Assembly (NCBI RefSeq): GCF_000190435.1
Contig: NC_015152.1
Span: 316,458-380,457, forward strand
DNA length: 64,000 nucleotides
DNA from: Sphaerochaeta globosa str. Buddy
GTDB lineage: Bacteria; Spirochaetota; Spirochaetia; Sphaerochaetales; Sphaerochaetaceae
Direction: 5' to 3'
Position 1 is the first letter of the stretch, and each line of letters begins with the position of its first letter. Made by a program: the position numbers and the translations under genes. The notes below the pieces were generated by a model. That model ran no database searches. It worked only from the letters and a program-made list of their open reading frames with translations, and was not told the origin of the DNA. Of this stretch, positions 25,300 to 34,023 are shown one piece after another.

Positions 25300-26073
25300 C
25301 TACTTCTCCGAGCTCTCTTTCCTTCTTCCCAACTGAATATTGAACTGACTGCGGTCTCCGCGGTACCACTCCAGTACGAACTCAACACAAACGTCCTCAT
25401 GGGTTTTCCACACGCTTGTGCTATAGAGTACCGGACTGCCAGGTGCGATCTTGAGGAGCTCTGCCTCTCTGGAAGGAGCCGGAATGGCCTCTACCGTACG
25501 CTCGGCACTTTGCAGCTCATACTTGTAATCCAGTTCAATAATGGAGTGGAGTGAGCGACTCTCAAGATCCTTCTTCTTTGATTCGAAGCCTGAAAATAGA
25601 CGAGCGGGCAGATACGATTGCTGAATAACCACAGGCCAGCCATCAACAAACCTCTGACGCCTGATAACTATCACTTCTTCCTGCTTGGCAATGCCCAGTC
25701 TTCTCGATACAAAGTCCAAGCTTTGCTCTATGGTCAAAGAAAGCACTATCGTCTCTGGATCCAACCCATGGAAACGCATCTCACGGTTGAAATCCTCCAA
25801 GGCCCAACGGGTATCGCGGCTGATCTTCTTTCTTTTAACAAACGAACCCTGGCCTGGTCGACGGGAAACAAAATCCTCATCAACCAACTCTAGAACCGCC
25901 TGGCGTACTGTTTGTCTGCTGACTCCGAATTGATGGCAGAGCTCTTCCTCTGTAGGCAAGGGTGTTCCGTTCTCACTTTCCTGGATCCATACCATCAAGG
26001 CAGCTTTCAGTTGCTTGTATAAAGGAATATCCTTGCGCTTTTCCAGCAAGCTCTGTCCGTTTTCAATTTTCAT
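25300..26073 (-). CDS. GntR-family regulator with UTRA domain (HutC type)
   Basis: The 257-residue protein has an N-terminal winged helix (about 15-75: PLYKQLKAALMVWIQ, LPTEEELCHQFGVSRQTVRQ, GQGSFVKR) and a C-terminal UTRA ligand domain (about 95-245: DFVSRRLGI, VIVIRRQRFVDGWPVVIQQS, LEWYRGDRSQFNI). UTRA regulators often sense phosphorylated sugars, phosphonates or amino acids. It is divergent from the transporter operon at 26217 with a shared promoter region and most likely represses it until the ligand binds. The start ATG is 26073. An upstream extension of 44 residues has no family support. Confidence 0.8.
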   Translation of the reverse strand: MKIENGQSLLEKRKDIPLYKQLKAALMVWIQESENGTPLPTEEELCHQFGVSRQTVRQAVLELVDEDFVSRRPGQGSFVKRKKISRDTRWALEDFNREMRFHGLDPETIVLSLTIEQSLDFVSRRLGIAKQEEVIVIRRQRFVDGWPVVIQQSYLPARLFSGFESKKKDLESRSLHSIIELDYKYELQSAERTVEAIPAPSREAELLKIAPGSPVLYSTSVWKTHEDVCVEFVLEWYRGDRSQFNIQLGRRKESSEK

Positions 26074-26152
26074 CAGGTCCAAGCCCTCACCCTGTGTTTT
26101 TGTGCTGTTGGGCCTAGTATACGGGGAGATTCTGGATAGTTCAATACCGAAC

Positions 26153-26194
26153 ATACAAAATGTATTTGACGCCATAACAAATAGGTGAGATACT
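26153..26194 (+). promoter_or_regulatory. Promoter and putative GntR operator
   Basis: TTGACG (26166-26171) and GATACT (26189-26194) are 17 bases apart and point to the binding-protein gene. ATACA-AAA-TGTAT (26153-26165) is a perfect dyad touching the -35, a natural place for repression by the divergent GntR protein. The promoter is likely; operator identity is inferred. Confidence 0.6.
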
Positions 26195-26216
26195 GCACAA
26201 AACAAAGGGAGGCATT

Positions 26217-27392
26217 ATGAAAAGAAAGGTTTTGTATTCCGGTCTCATCATGCTCGCAATCGGATTGGTCCTTCTTCTTCCCGTAACGGCAGCAGGAACC
26301 AAGGAACAAGCTCAGACTCCACAATTTGAAGGGGAATCCTTCTGGACAGTTGAAGGCTATGACTATGACAAACTGGTAGCAGCAGCACAGGCCGAAGGGT
26401 CCTTGGTAGCTCGCTGGCAGTCGGGTCGAGCACCACAGGCAGCACAAGCCTTTGAAGCCAAGTACGGTATCAAGACAGTGGCAAGCCCACGGTTTGATGA
26501 CTCCGAGAACATCGAACGATTGAGAAGAGAAGTCCAGGCAAACAACGTGCAAGTCGACATTCTGGGAATGGACGATGGAGCCATTATTCTCTCCGAGTTC
26601 ATCCCCAAGGGAATGACCGTCTCCTGGACACCTCCTGACCTTGCCCAGTTCATCGATGACAAAGAGGAGTATCCCCAAGTTGTCTACTGGCAGCCCTGTA
26701 TCATCGGCTATAACTCATCTGTCTACTCTGAGTCCCCCATCAAGAACCTCTGGGAGTTGACTGAAGAAAAGTGGAGAGGAAAGTTTGTTACCTGTGATCC
26801 CCAGATTCAACCCTACATGTGGCATTTCTTTGCTGCAGCGATCGACCATGGTGATGAATTTGCCGCTGCATATGAACAGCTCTATGGCAAGAAGCTCGTA
26901 ACCAAATACGAGAACGCCGGTTGGGAGTGGGTCGCACAGCTGTTCGCCAATAGCCCCATCGCCGTCGAACACGACACCGAAGTTGCAAAAGCCATTGGCT
27001 CTCCCGGACAGACCGATCCTCCGATCGGCATCCATACGCTGACTCGTCATCGGGATGCCAAAGAGCAGAATCTTCACCTAGGGTTTGATCCCAACGTAAT
27101 TCCTGCAGTAGGGTTTGCCATGCCTACCTACATGGTCATCCCCGTCGACGCCCCGCATCCGAATGCTGCACGACTTTGGGCTCGTTTCCTGCTCACCGAG
27201 GAAGGCAGCTTCCCATGGACCAATGTAGTTGGAGGCTTCTCACCAAACCAGACCATTTCTGCAAGTGCCAGCAACCCATACACCTCTTTGTGGGGTGAAT
27301 GGCTGGACGTACTGTTGATGTTCGATCCGATGCAATCGGCAGCGGTTCGACGTGACCTGATCGATATGTGGCTGATGTCACAAAAGAAATAG
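26217..27392 (+). CDS. ABC transporter substrate-binding protein (AfuA/FbpA-like)
   Basis: The 391-residue protein has a signal peptide (LYSGLIMLAIGLVLLLPVTA) and the family I extracellular binding fold: LVAAAQAEGSLVARW, FEAKYGIKT, VDILGMDDG, VVYWQPCIIGYNSSV, LTEEKWRGKFV. It lacks the paired Tyr motif that strongly marks iron binders. With a fused permease, an ATPase and a phosphatase-family enzyme downstream, AfuA-like import of a phosphorylated sugar is a good possibility. Iron or polyamine uptake remains an alternative. Confidence 0.75.
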   Translation: MKRKVLYSGLIMLAIGLVLLLPVTAAGTKEQAQTPQFEGESFWTVEGYDYDKLVAAAQAEGSLVARWQSGRAPQAAQAFEAKYGIKTVASPRFDDSENIERLRREVQANNVQVDILGMDDGAIILSEFIPKGMTVSWTPPDLAQFIDDKEEYPQVVYWQPCIIGYNSSVYSESPIKNLWELTEEKWRGKFVTCDPQIQPYMWHFFAAAIDHGDEFAAAYEQLYGKKLVTKYENAGWEWVAQLFANSPIAVEHDTEVAKAIGSPGQTDPPIGIHTLTRHRDAKEQNLHLGFDPNVIPAVGFAMPTYMVIPVDAPHPNAARLWARFLLTEEGSFPWTNVVGGFSPNQTISASASNPYTSLWGEWLDVLLMFDPMQSAAVRRDLIDMWLMSQKK

Positions 27393-27412
27393 GACAACGC
27401 ACAACTCTCTTT

Positions 27413-27453
27413 GAATCAGAGCGTATGCAGACTTTCTACATGCGCCCTGATTC
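27413..27453 (+). other. Intercistronic hairpin after the binding-protein gene
   Basis: GAATCAG...GCG...ATG pairs with CAT...CGC...CTGATTC across about 41 bases, followed by no T run. It lies between the binding-protein and permease genes. It can protect the upstream mRNA end and let the binding protein be made in excess. Confidence 0.65.
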
Positions 27454-27480
27454 AGGTCTTGCTGTTCGAGGGAGAAACCA

Positions 27481-29301
27481 GTGAAAATACACCTACGAGA
27501 ACGCTTCAGTTCCCATGAGCGCATCCATATGCTCATCAAAAAGAAAGGGTCCATCAATCCGACCATGGTGCTTGGTCTGATACTGGCTCTCATTCTTACT
27601 TACCTTATTGCAATACCGGTATTCATGCTGATTACTGAATCAGTACAAGTTCATTCAATAGACGTATCCTATTTCCAACAGAATGAAGGGGCTTTTACCC
27701 TGCGGTATTTTCAGCGGGCCTTGGCCTCGAAAGTATCCAGCGTATTGTTCCTTTCCCCCTTGGTGAACACGTTGGTGATCGCGACCTGTATCACCTTGTG
27801 TACGACAATAGTGGGGTATATCCTGGCTTGGATCATTACCCGTACGGATATTCGCTTTAAAAAGCTTTTTGCCACGTTGGCCGTGGTCCCCTTCATGCTC
27901 CCTTCGTGGAGCTATGCTGCAGCATGGATTACCCTGTTCAAGAACAGGAGACAAGCAGGAGCACCAGGAATTCTGGAAGTGATGGGTTTTACCATCCCCG
28001 ACGCCCTGGCCTACGGCCCTATTCCCATTATTATCTGTCTGACCATGCACTATTTCCCCTTGGCCTTTCTTATGTTCGGAAATGCATTCCAACGAATTGA
28101 CAGCCAGATGGAAGAGTCGGCACAGATTTTGGGAGCAAACAAACTCCAGACGGCCATCCATATCCTGCTCCCGGTCATGAAGCCGGCTATTATGTCTACC
28201 ATCCTGTTGACCTTCGCCCGTACCGTCGGTACCTTCGGCACCCCCTATACGTTGGGAAGACCCGTGCGATTCAATACCCTGTCCACCTCCCTGTACTTCA
28301 CCTACCAATCGGGAGAACCCGGAGTTATGGCGGTAATTGCACTGGCCATGCTCATTATTGGGGCTTTATTGGTAGCCCTCGATGTCTTTGTGCTCAGGGA
28401 ATACAAACGGTATGTAACCATGGGAGGGAAGGGCCAGATGTCCCGTCCTTTCACCTTGGGCCCTGTTCAGCTCCCTATGAATCTCTTGGTAGGACTCTTC
28501 TTGTTCGTAGTAATCGTGCTTCCGTTGGGAGTCCTTGCTCTCTCCACCTTCATGGTAACTCCTGGCTGGTTTGTAAGGGATAACTTCACCCTGCAGTTCT
28601 GGTTTGCAGAGGAGACCAAAGTCAGGGAAGCAGTTCCCGGACTACTGCGTGACCCCACGTTATTATCGGTTGCGTGGACGAGCATCAAGGTTGCGGGAAT
28701 CGGGGCCCTTATATGCGGAACGCTGGGAACCTTGGTGGGATATGCTGTTGTACGTCTTCAACAGTACCGCCTGAGCAAGTATCTCAGACATCTTTCCTTT
28801 TTACCCTATCTGGTACCGGGCATTGGCTTTGGTGCTGCTTATCTGGTTCTGTTTGCCACCGGTAGAGGGCCGATCCCAGCCCTGTATGGAACCCTGCTGC
28901 TGATGATACTTGCCATGAGTGTCATGTACTTGCCGCTTACAACGCGCTCGGCCATCAGTTCGATGGCGCAGATGGGTGCAGAACCCGAAGAAGCAGCAAT
29001 GATACTCGGCGCTGGTTGGTTTACCAGAATGTTCAAGATAGTAATTCCCATTCAGAAGCGATCGTTGTTCAGCGGCATTCTCTTGGCATTCATCCAAGGT
29101 ATGAAGGAGCTGAGCCTGGTCATTATGCTGGCAGTTCCCGGTTTGGAAGTGCTTACCACCTTGTCGATTCGGTATACCGACAATGCCCTGATGCAAATGT
29201 CCAATGGAGTGATTCTCATTATTGCTTTTGTGACCTTCCTATTAACTGCCGTCTCACAGCGGCTGACCAAGACCAGTCTTGCCCAAGGTATCGGCGGCTG
29301 A
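27481..29301 (+). CDS. Fused ABC transporter permease (FbpB/AfuB-like, two permease domains)
   Basis: The 606-residue membrane protein has about twelve transmembrane helices in two homologous halves. Each half carries an EAA-type loop for ATPase contact: EESAQILGANKLQTAIHILL near residue 215 and EEAAMILGAGWFTRMFKI near 505. This double permease is the normal form in FbpB/AfuB systems. GTG is the start, with cgagggagaaacca before it. It is preceded by a hairpin and followed 26 bases later by the ATPase gene. Confidence 0.8.
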   Translation: MKIHLRERFSSHERIHMLIKKKGSINPTMVLGLILALILTYLIAIPVFMLITESVQVHSIDVSYFQQNEGAFTLRYFQRALASKVSSVLFLSPLVNTLVIATCITLCTTIVGYILAWIITRTDIRFKKLFATLAVVPFMLPSWSYAAAWITLFKNRRQAGAPGILEVMGFTIPDALAYGPIPIIICLTMHYFPLAFLMFGNAFQRIDSQMEESAQILGANKLQTAIHILLPVMKPAIMSTILLTFARTVGTFGTPYTLGRPVRFNTLSTSLYFTYQSGEPGVMAVIALAMLIIGALLVALDVFVLREYKRYVTMGGKGQMSRPFTLGPVQLPMNLLVGLFLFVVIVLPLGVLALSTFMVTPGWFVRDNFTLQFWFAEETKVREAVPGLLRDPTLLSVAWTSIKVAGIGALICGTLGTLVGYAVVRLQQYRLSKYLRHLSFLPYLVPGIGFGAAYLVLFATGRGPIPALYGTLLLMILAMSVMYLPLTTRSAISSMAQMGAEPEEAAMILGAGWFTRMFKIVIPIQKRSLFSGILLAFIQGMKELSLVIMLAVPGLEVLTTLSIRYTDNALMQMSNGVILIIAFVTFLLTAVSQRLTKTSLAQGIGG

Positions 29302-29327
29302 ACACCTGAAAAACGAAGAGGATAACC

Positions 29328-30434
29328 ATGATTGATATAAAACTTGAGCATATTGTAAAGAAGTACACCAGTGATGTTATTGCCGTAGATGACCTGTCCC
29401 TGAATTTTGAACCAGGCAGTTTTGTCTGTCTTCTTGGTCCTTCAGGCTGCGGCAAGACGACTACACTGAGGATGATTTCCGGCCTGGAACGGGCCAATGA
29501 TGGGATTATTACCGTCGGAGGCGAGATCTTCGACGCCCCCAAGCAGAATATCTTTGTCCGTCCTGAACATCGCAAGCTTGGACTGGTTTTCCAAAGTTAT
29601 GCCTTATGGCCTCACATGACGGTCCAAGAGAATGTGGATTTCGGGCTTAAATTGAAAAAGATCAGCAAAGAGGAACGGTGCCGCATCGTCGATGAATCGC
29701 TGGATCTGCTTCGGATGGGTGCCTACCGCAAGCGGTACCCAGCCGAACTGAGTGGCGGTCAGCAACAACGGGTGGCCTTGGCAAGAATGTTGGCTGTCCA
29801 ACCTGGAATCTTATTGCTCGATGAGCCATTGTCCAATCTGGATGCAGCACTGCGCCTGGAGATGCGTTCGGAGTTGAAGTCACTGCATGAACGGTTGGGC
29901 AGCACCATTGTATTTGTCACCCACGACCAGTTGGAGGCGATGAGCCTGGCAACCCATGTTGCAGTGATGAATGAAGGAAAGTTGGAACAATATGCTGATC
30001 CAATGACCATCTACCTCAAGCCGGCAACCGAGTTCGTTGCCACATTCGTAGGGAGTCCTCCGATGAACATGGTGGGATTTTCCGATTCGGAAGGCCAACG
30101 ATGGAAGGAGCCATTCAAGAAGGCGGTGGCTGCTTTTCGACAGATGGATGGGAACGATAAGCGTATCAGTAAAGTTGGGTTTAGAGCCGAGGCTGTGACT
30201 CTTCAACGTTCTGATGATACCCTGTTGCTCAAGCAAAACCAGACATGCATCAAGGGTCGGGTTAAAGCTGTTTTGCCTACTGGCCCCGAGCAGATTGTGA
30301 GCATTGTTGTCGATGACGATCAGTTCTATGTGGTGACACCTCCCTCCCATTTCTTTGAGAACGGACAGGCTGTCGATATGGTGATCGACCTTACGATGAT
30401 TCACATGTTTGACCAGAATGGTTTGCGGGTCTGA
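29328..30434 (+). CDS. ABC transporter ATP-binding protein (AfuC/FbpC/PotA-like)
   Basis: The 368-residue protein has Walker A GPSGCGKTTTL, a Q-loop FQSYALWPHMT, signature LSGGQQQRVALARML, Walker B ILLLDEPLSNLD and a switch His in VTHDQ. A TOBE-like C-terminal domain follows from about residue 290. It energises the fused permease upstream. Its stop is 36 bases from the phosphatase-family gene. Confidence 0.85.
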   Translation: MIDIKLEHIVKKYTSDVIAVDDLSLNFEPGSFVCLLGPSGCGKTTTLRMISGLERANDGIITVGGEIFDAPKQNIFVRPEHRKLGLVFQSYALWPHMTVQENVDFGLKLKKISKEERCRIVDESLDLLRMGAYRKRYPAELSGGQQQRVALARMLAVQPGILLLDEPLSNLDAALRLEMRSELKSLHERLGSTIVFVTHDQLEAMSLATHVAVMNEGKLEQYADPMTIYLKPATEFVATFVGSPPMNMVGFSDSEGQRWKEPFKKAVAAFRQMDGNDKRISKVGFRAEAVTLQRSDDTLLLKQNQTCIKGRVKAVLPTGPEQIVSIVVDDDQFYVVTPPSHFFENGQAVDMVIDLTMIHMFDQNGLRV

Positions 30435-30469
30435 ACAACTTGCAGGAAGTGAAAAGGGGAGAGCATCGA

Positions 30470-31264
30470 ATGAATGAGATTACTGCTATCGAAGCAATAT
30501 TGTACGATATATCCGCCTATGTGGTGGAGCGGTATGGACAGCGTGACACGCTTATTGTATCGACTAAAGCCAGTCCGACTGATTTCTTGACTGAAGTGGA
30601 TATTGCCGTCCAAAAACGTATTGTTGAACACCTCATGGATATATTTCCTACTGATGTTCTCATCGGCGAAGAGTCTGGATTGGATTATTTCAAAGGTTCC
30701 CCTCCCTCTCGATGCTGGATGGTCGATCCCATCGACGGGACACAGAATTTCCTTCGCGGGCTCTTCCCTGAATTCGGGGTGAGCATCGGCTTCCTGGTCG
30801 ATGGAAACCCGGTTGCCGGGGGTGTGTTGTTCCCCGTCTCCCAGGACTTGTTTCTTGCTGAACGTGGATCAGGATCTTTTCGTAACGGCAAGCGCATGCA
30901 TGTTTCTCAAGTCGATAGCCTAGAAAAAGCGCGTGTGGATATAGATTTTGGTGCCTTATCCTACCGCCACAATTACCGTAAGCATGCCCAAGGCTTGTTG
31001 GACGTTGTAGGGCAGGTACGTTCGTATGGTTGCTCGGTCATGGGCTTCTGCCAAGTAGCCGATGGACAACAGGATGCCTATATTCCCTTCAATGTAAAAC
31101 CTTGGGATGTTGCTGCGGGAATGCTGCTGGTTCAGGAGGCTGGAGGGAAGGTTACTTCCTTCGACGGGGGGGCTGTGAATCCCTTCGTGTCTGAGAGAAT
31201 CGGCATTGTAGCCAATCCTCTCATCCACCCCTTGTGTGTGGATATTCTGGGAGGCCTAGAATAG
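30470..31264 (+). CDS. Inositol-monophosphatase-family enzyme
   Basis: The 264-residue protein carries the metal-binding motifs of the family: IGEESG (Glu), WMVDPIDGTQNFL (Asp-x-Ile-Asp-Gly-Thr) and the C-terminal KPWDVAAGMLLVQEAGG. Family members remove phosphate from inositol phosphates, fructose bisphosphate, PAP or similar molecules. The start at 30470 follows ggggagag. As the last gene of the transporter operon, it could dephosphorylate the imported compound in the cytoplasm, which supports a phosphorylated substrate for the transporter. This is inference. Confidence 0.8.
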   Translation: MNEITAIEAILYDISAYVVERYGQRDTLIVSTKASPTDFLTEVDIAVQKRIVEHLMDIFPTDVLIGEESGLDYFKGSPPSRCWMVDPIDGTQNFLRGLFPEFGVSIGFLVDGNPVAGGVLFPVSQDLFLAERGSGSFRNGKRMHVSQVDSLEKARVDIDFGALSYRHNYRKHAQGLLDVVGQVRSYGCSVMGFCQVADGQQDAYIPFNVKPWDVAAGMLLVQEAGGKVTSFDGGAVNPFVSERIGIVANPLIHPLCVDILGGLE

Positions 31265-31475
31265 AAACTGAGGGCGGAGGCTATGAGTGCTCAGAGGCAA
31301 TGTATGCATGAGCCTTGTGGAATTCTTCCATTCAAACAACATGTGGCTTTTAAAGAGTTGAGTTCTATGAACAATTTATAACCATTCATTGGGATAGGAC
31401 TGCTGTAAGCTATGGAAGATCTGGCACCCAGATGGCACCTGATATTCGAGTTGTGGTTATAATACTTGAATTAAG

Positions 31476-31502
31476 TCACATTTATCTTGTGATAAAATCA
31501 CA
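31476..31502. promoter_or_regulatory. Overlapping TGTGA/TCACA dyads upstream of the RloA-like gene
   Basis: Three half-sites alternate: TCACA (31476-31480), TGTGA (31488-31492) and TCACA (31498-31502). The last two form the perfect dyad TGTGATAAAATCACA. The half-sites match CRP/FNR-type boxes, although the central spacing of five is shorter than the canonical six. They lie 59 bases before the defence operon start, close to a possible -10. A regulator of the CRP/FNR family or a system-specific repressor could bind. Confidence 0.5.
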
Positions 31503-31560
31503 TACATAATGTTGTTTCTCCGCTACTCATGTGGTATTCTTGTATTAGGAGACATAGCAT

Positions 31561-32967
31561 ATGTTGTCAAGATTCACCGTAGGTAACTTTCTTTCCTTCA
31601 ATAAACCCCAGAGCTTTTCCATGATAGCTAGTCCTGTACAGAAGCATAAACAGCGGCTATTTCAAGCGGAGGATATGAAGCTTCTGAAGTTCAGCTCAAT
31701 CTACGGGGCGAATGCTGCAGGAAAGTCCAATCTTGTGAAGGCAATGGCATTTGCACGGAAGATCATCACCCAGGGAACCGCCGAGAGTCCAAATACTTCT
31801 TATTACAAACTTGATCCAAAAGCCAAAGACCTCCCATCCTATTTTGAGTTTGAAATCTGCATTGGCGGGAAGCTATACAGCTATGGCTTTGAGATGATTA
31901 TTTCTGAGGGGGAAATCACTGAAGAGTGGTTGATCCTGCTGGGTATGAGCAAGAATCAGGAATTGTTTTCGAGAAATACTACGACCGGTCAATATTCGTA
32001 TGATACGAACCTTCTTGCGAACTCAGAAGATATTGCTCATTTTGGCATCTACATCAATGATTTGAAGTGTGTTACCAACAAGCTTTTCCTGCAGGATATC
32101 ATCACCAACAAAGAGGCTGTCTACCAAAAAAATGAAAAACTAGCAATCCTAAAACAGGTTTATCGCTGGTTTGAAGCTCTCGATATATCGTTCCCTGACT
32201 CTCTCGTTTCAGGATACTCTTGCTTCTCATCTACGTCTACGAATGAAATTCTTCAGGCCATCAAGACATTCGCAACGGGAATCAGTCATGTGGAAGCAAG
32301 GAAGGTGTCCAAAGAAAAAGCGTTGGAGGATGTTCCTGCACCATTCAAGAAAACGATAGAGAAAGCTTTAGAAGAACTGAATTCAGAAGACAATCTAGCA
32401 AAGGACTCTCCGAGTAGTTCAGCTGGAATGCGCATCAGCTGCAATGGAAAGCTCTACCTTGTTCAGATGAATAGGAAAGAACCGGAATTCAACGAAATTA
32501 CCTTCGAGCATAACGCGTTGAAGAATGTTTCTTTCTCTATGGATGAGGAATCGGATGGCACCCAACGGTTGTTTGACATGCTCACCGTACTCTTATGCAC
32601 TAAAGAAAATGCTGTATTTGTGATTGATGAGATCGATCGCAGCCTCCATCCGCAATTGACGGTTCACTTTATCAAGAACTTCCTTGAACTGGTGAAGAAG
32701 AAACAAATCCAGCTCATTATCACAACCCATGAAAGCCACCTCATGGACCTTTCTCTCCTGAGACAGGATGAGATTTGGTTTGTTGAAAAAAATAGAGCGG
32801 GAGCAAGTATGCTTATTCCTTTCGACCGCTTCAAGGAACGATTTGACAAGAAAATACAAAAAGCCTATTTGGATGGGCGGTACGGTGGAGTGCCTCTGTT
32901 TGATTCATTCTTCTTTCCTAAGGGATTTGAGGTAGAAGATGAAGACGAACAGGAGGAACAACCTTGA
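31561..32967 (+). CDS. RloA-like AAA ATPase of a two-gene defence system (AbiL-like)
   Basis: The 468-residue protein has an SMC/RecF-like ATPase layout: NFLSFNKPQSFSM, Walker A GANAAGKS (49-56), a helical insertion in the middle, a DEESDGTQRLFDML signature helix, Walker B AVFVIDEIDRSLHP and a late ITTHESHLMDL. It belongs to the AAA_15/AAA_21 group. With an RloB-type partner this matches the architecture of AbiL phage defence and resembles PARIS in logic, an ATPase with a Toprim effector. The next gene overlaps by four bases, so the two are coupled. Confidence 0.8.
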   Translation: MLSRFTVGNFLSFNKPQSFSMIASPVQKHKQRLFQAEDMKLLKFSSIYGANAAGKSNLVKAMAFARKIITQGTAESPNTSYYKLDPKAKDLPSYFEFEICIGGKLYSYGFEMIISEGEITEEWLILLGMSKNQELFSRNTTTGQYSYDTNLLANSEDIAHFGIYINDLKCVTNKLFLQDIITNKEAVYQKNEKLAILKQVYRWFEALDISFPDSLVSGYSCFSSTSTNEILQAIKTFATGISHVEARKVSKEKALEDVPAPFKKTIEKALEELNSEDNLAKDSPSSSAGMRISCNGKLYLVQMNRKEPEFNEITFEHNALKNVSFSMDEESDGTQRLFDMLTVLLCTKENAVFVIDEIDRSLHPQLTVHFIKNFLELVKKKQIQLIITTHESHLMDLSLLRQDEIWFVEKNRAGASMLIPFDRFKERFDKKIQKAYLDGRYGGVPLFDSFFFPKGFEVEDEDEQEEQP

Positions 32968-33647
32968 GGCTAGAGCAACCGTACGGGAAACGTTTTAACG
33001 AAATATTGGCAAATACTGAACCAAAGCACAAGTATTTCATTGCATGTGAAGGAAAAAAGACTGAATATAAGTACTTCAGAGGACTAATAGAAGCCAGGGA
33101 TGAGTTAGGCATCAGTCCACTGATTGAAGTACTACCGATCAGGCATAGTACAGGAACAAACAGCCATCCATTGACCATAATCAACGAAGCCAAGGATGTG
33201 ATTGAACAATGCGATTCGTATTTCCCTGATTTGGATTCTGTTTGTATTATTGTTGATCGTGACAGGAACAGTTTTACCTCTGCACAATTTGATGAAGCAA
33301 TAAGCCTATGTCGACGCAATGATTTCAAATTTATCGTCTCAAATCCTTGTATAGAGATATGGTTACTCTTTCATTATTCGGACCTTGCAACGTATGACAT
33401 CCAAGAACTTCTGGATAATAAGAAAACGGGTGAACGAACTAAAACTGAAATCACCCTTAAAAATGATTTTCTGCAAGGTAGTTACAACAAGTCCCGACTT
33501 CATTTTGAGAGGGATTTTCTTCCTTATGTTCGCAATGCAGTAGAAAATTCCAAGAAACATGTACTTATCATTGATGCGTTGAAAACAAAGCTTGGAACGA
33601 ATCTTGGGCTATTGGTTGAGGATATTCTCAACCAGGAAGGAATTTAG
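32964..33647 (+). CDS. RloB-like Toprim-type effector protein
   Basis: The 227-residue protein has the RloB features IACEGKKTEYKYF (conserved Glu in a Toprim-like strand) and VCIIVDRDRNSF (the DRD acidic motif). SNPCIEIWLLFHY is the strongest family signature. RloB domains are predicted nucleases or nucleic-acid-cleaving effectors kept inactive by the ATPase partner. It starts at a TTG, overlapping the previous stop, with aggagg seven bases earlier. An unusual start codon may limit its synthesis. Confidence 0.8.
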   Translation: MRLEQPYGKRFNEILANTEPKHKYFIACEGKKTEYKYFRGLIEARDELGISPLIEVLPIRHSTGTNSHPLTIINEAKDVIEQCDSYFPDLDSVCIIVDRDRNSFTSAQFDEAISLCRRNDFKFIVSNPCIEIWLLFHYSDLATYDIQELLDNKKTGERTKTEITLKNDFLQGSYNKSRLHFERDFLPYVRNAVENSKKHVLIIDALKTKLGTNLGLLVEDILNQEGI

Positions 33648-33694
33648 GATACCTGAGGACGATTGGCAATGAAACGTATAAGGAGGTTCCTGCA

Positions 33695-33982
33695 ATGAGT
33701 GAACTGATACATCTTCCTAACATTGGCAAAGTACTGGAACAACATCTGATTGCCGTTGGTATCGAGACTGCGAAGCAGCTTCAGGAAATTGGAGCACAGG
33801 AAGCATTTGTTCGCATTCGGTTGTATACAGACCCAACAGCATGTATCCGTGTGCTGTACAGTTTACAAGGTGCAATACTGGGCATCCCCGACACGCAACT
33901 TTCTGATGAGACGAAAACTGCTTTGAAACAATTCTTTAGGAACCTTCCCGATACCTTGTCCCGTTCCTCCGACAAAAAGTAA
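33695..33982 (+). CDS. TfoX C-terminal-domain protein
   Basis: The 95-residue protein matches the C-terminal domain of TfoX/Sxy: LIHLPNIGKVLEQHLIAVGI, LQEIGAQEAFVRIRLYTD and CIRVLYSLQGAILG. The helix-hairpin-helix-like segment suggests DNA or protein contacts. The N-terminal TfoX domain of true competence regulators is absent. Stand-alone copies are common and their role is not settled. The ribosome site is taaggaggttcc. It sits between two defence loci but need not belong to either. Confidence 0.75.
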   Translation: MSELIHLPNIGKVLEQHLIAVGIETAKQLQEIGAQEAFVRIRLYTDPTACIRVLYSLQGAILGIPDTQLSDETKTALKQFFRNLPDTLSRSSDKK

Positions 33983-34023
33983 GAGCGAAATATAGAGAGC
34001 CACTTGTTGTTGACGCTGCAGGT

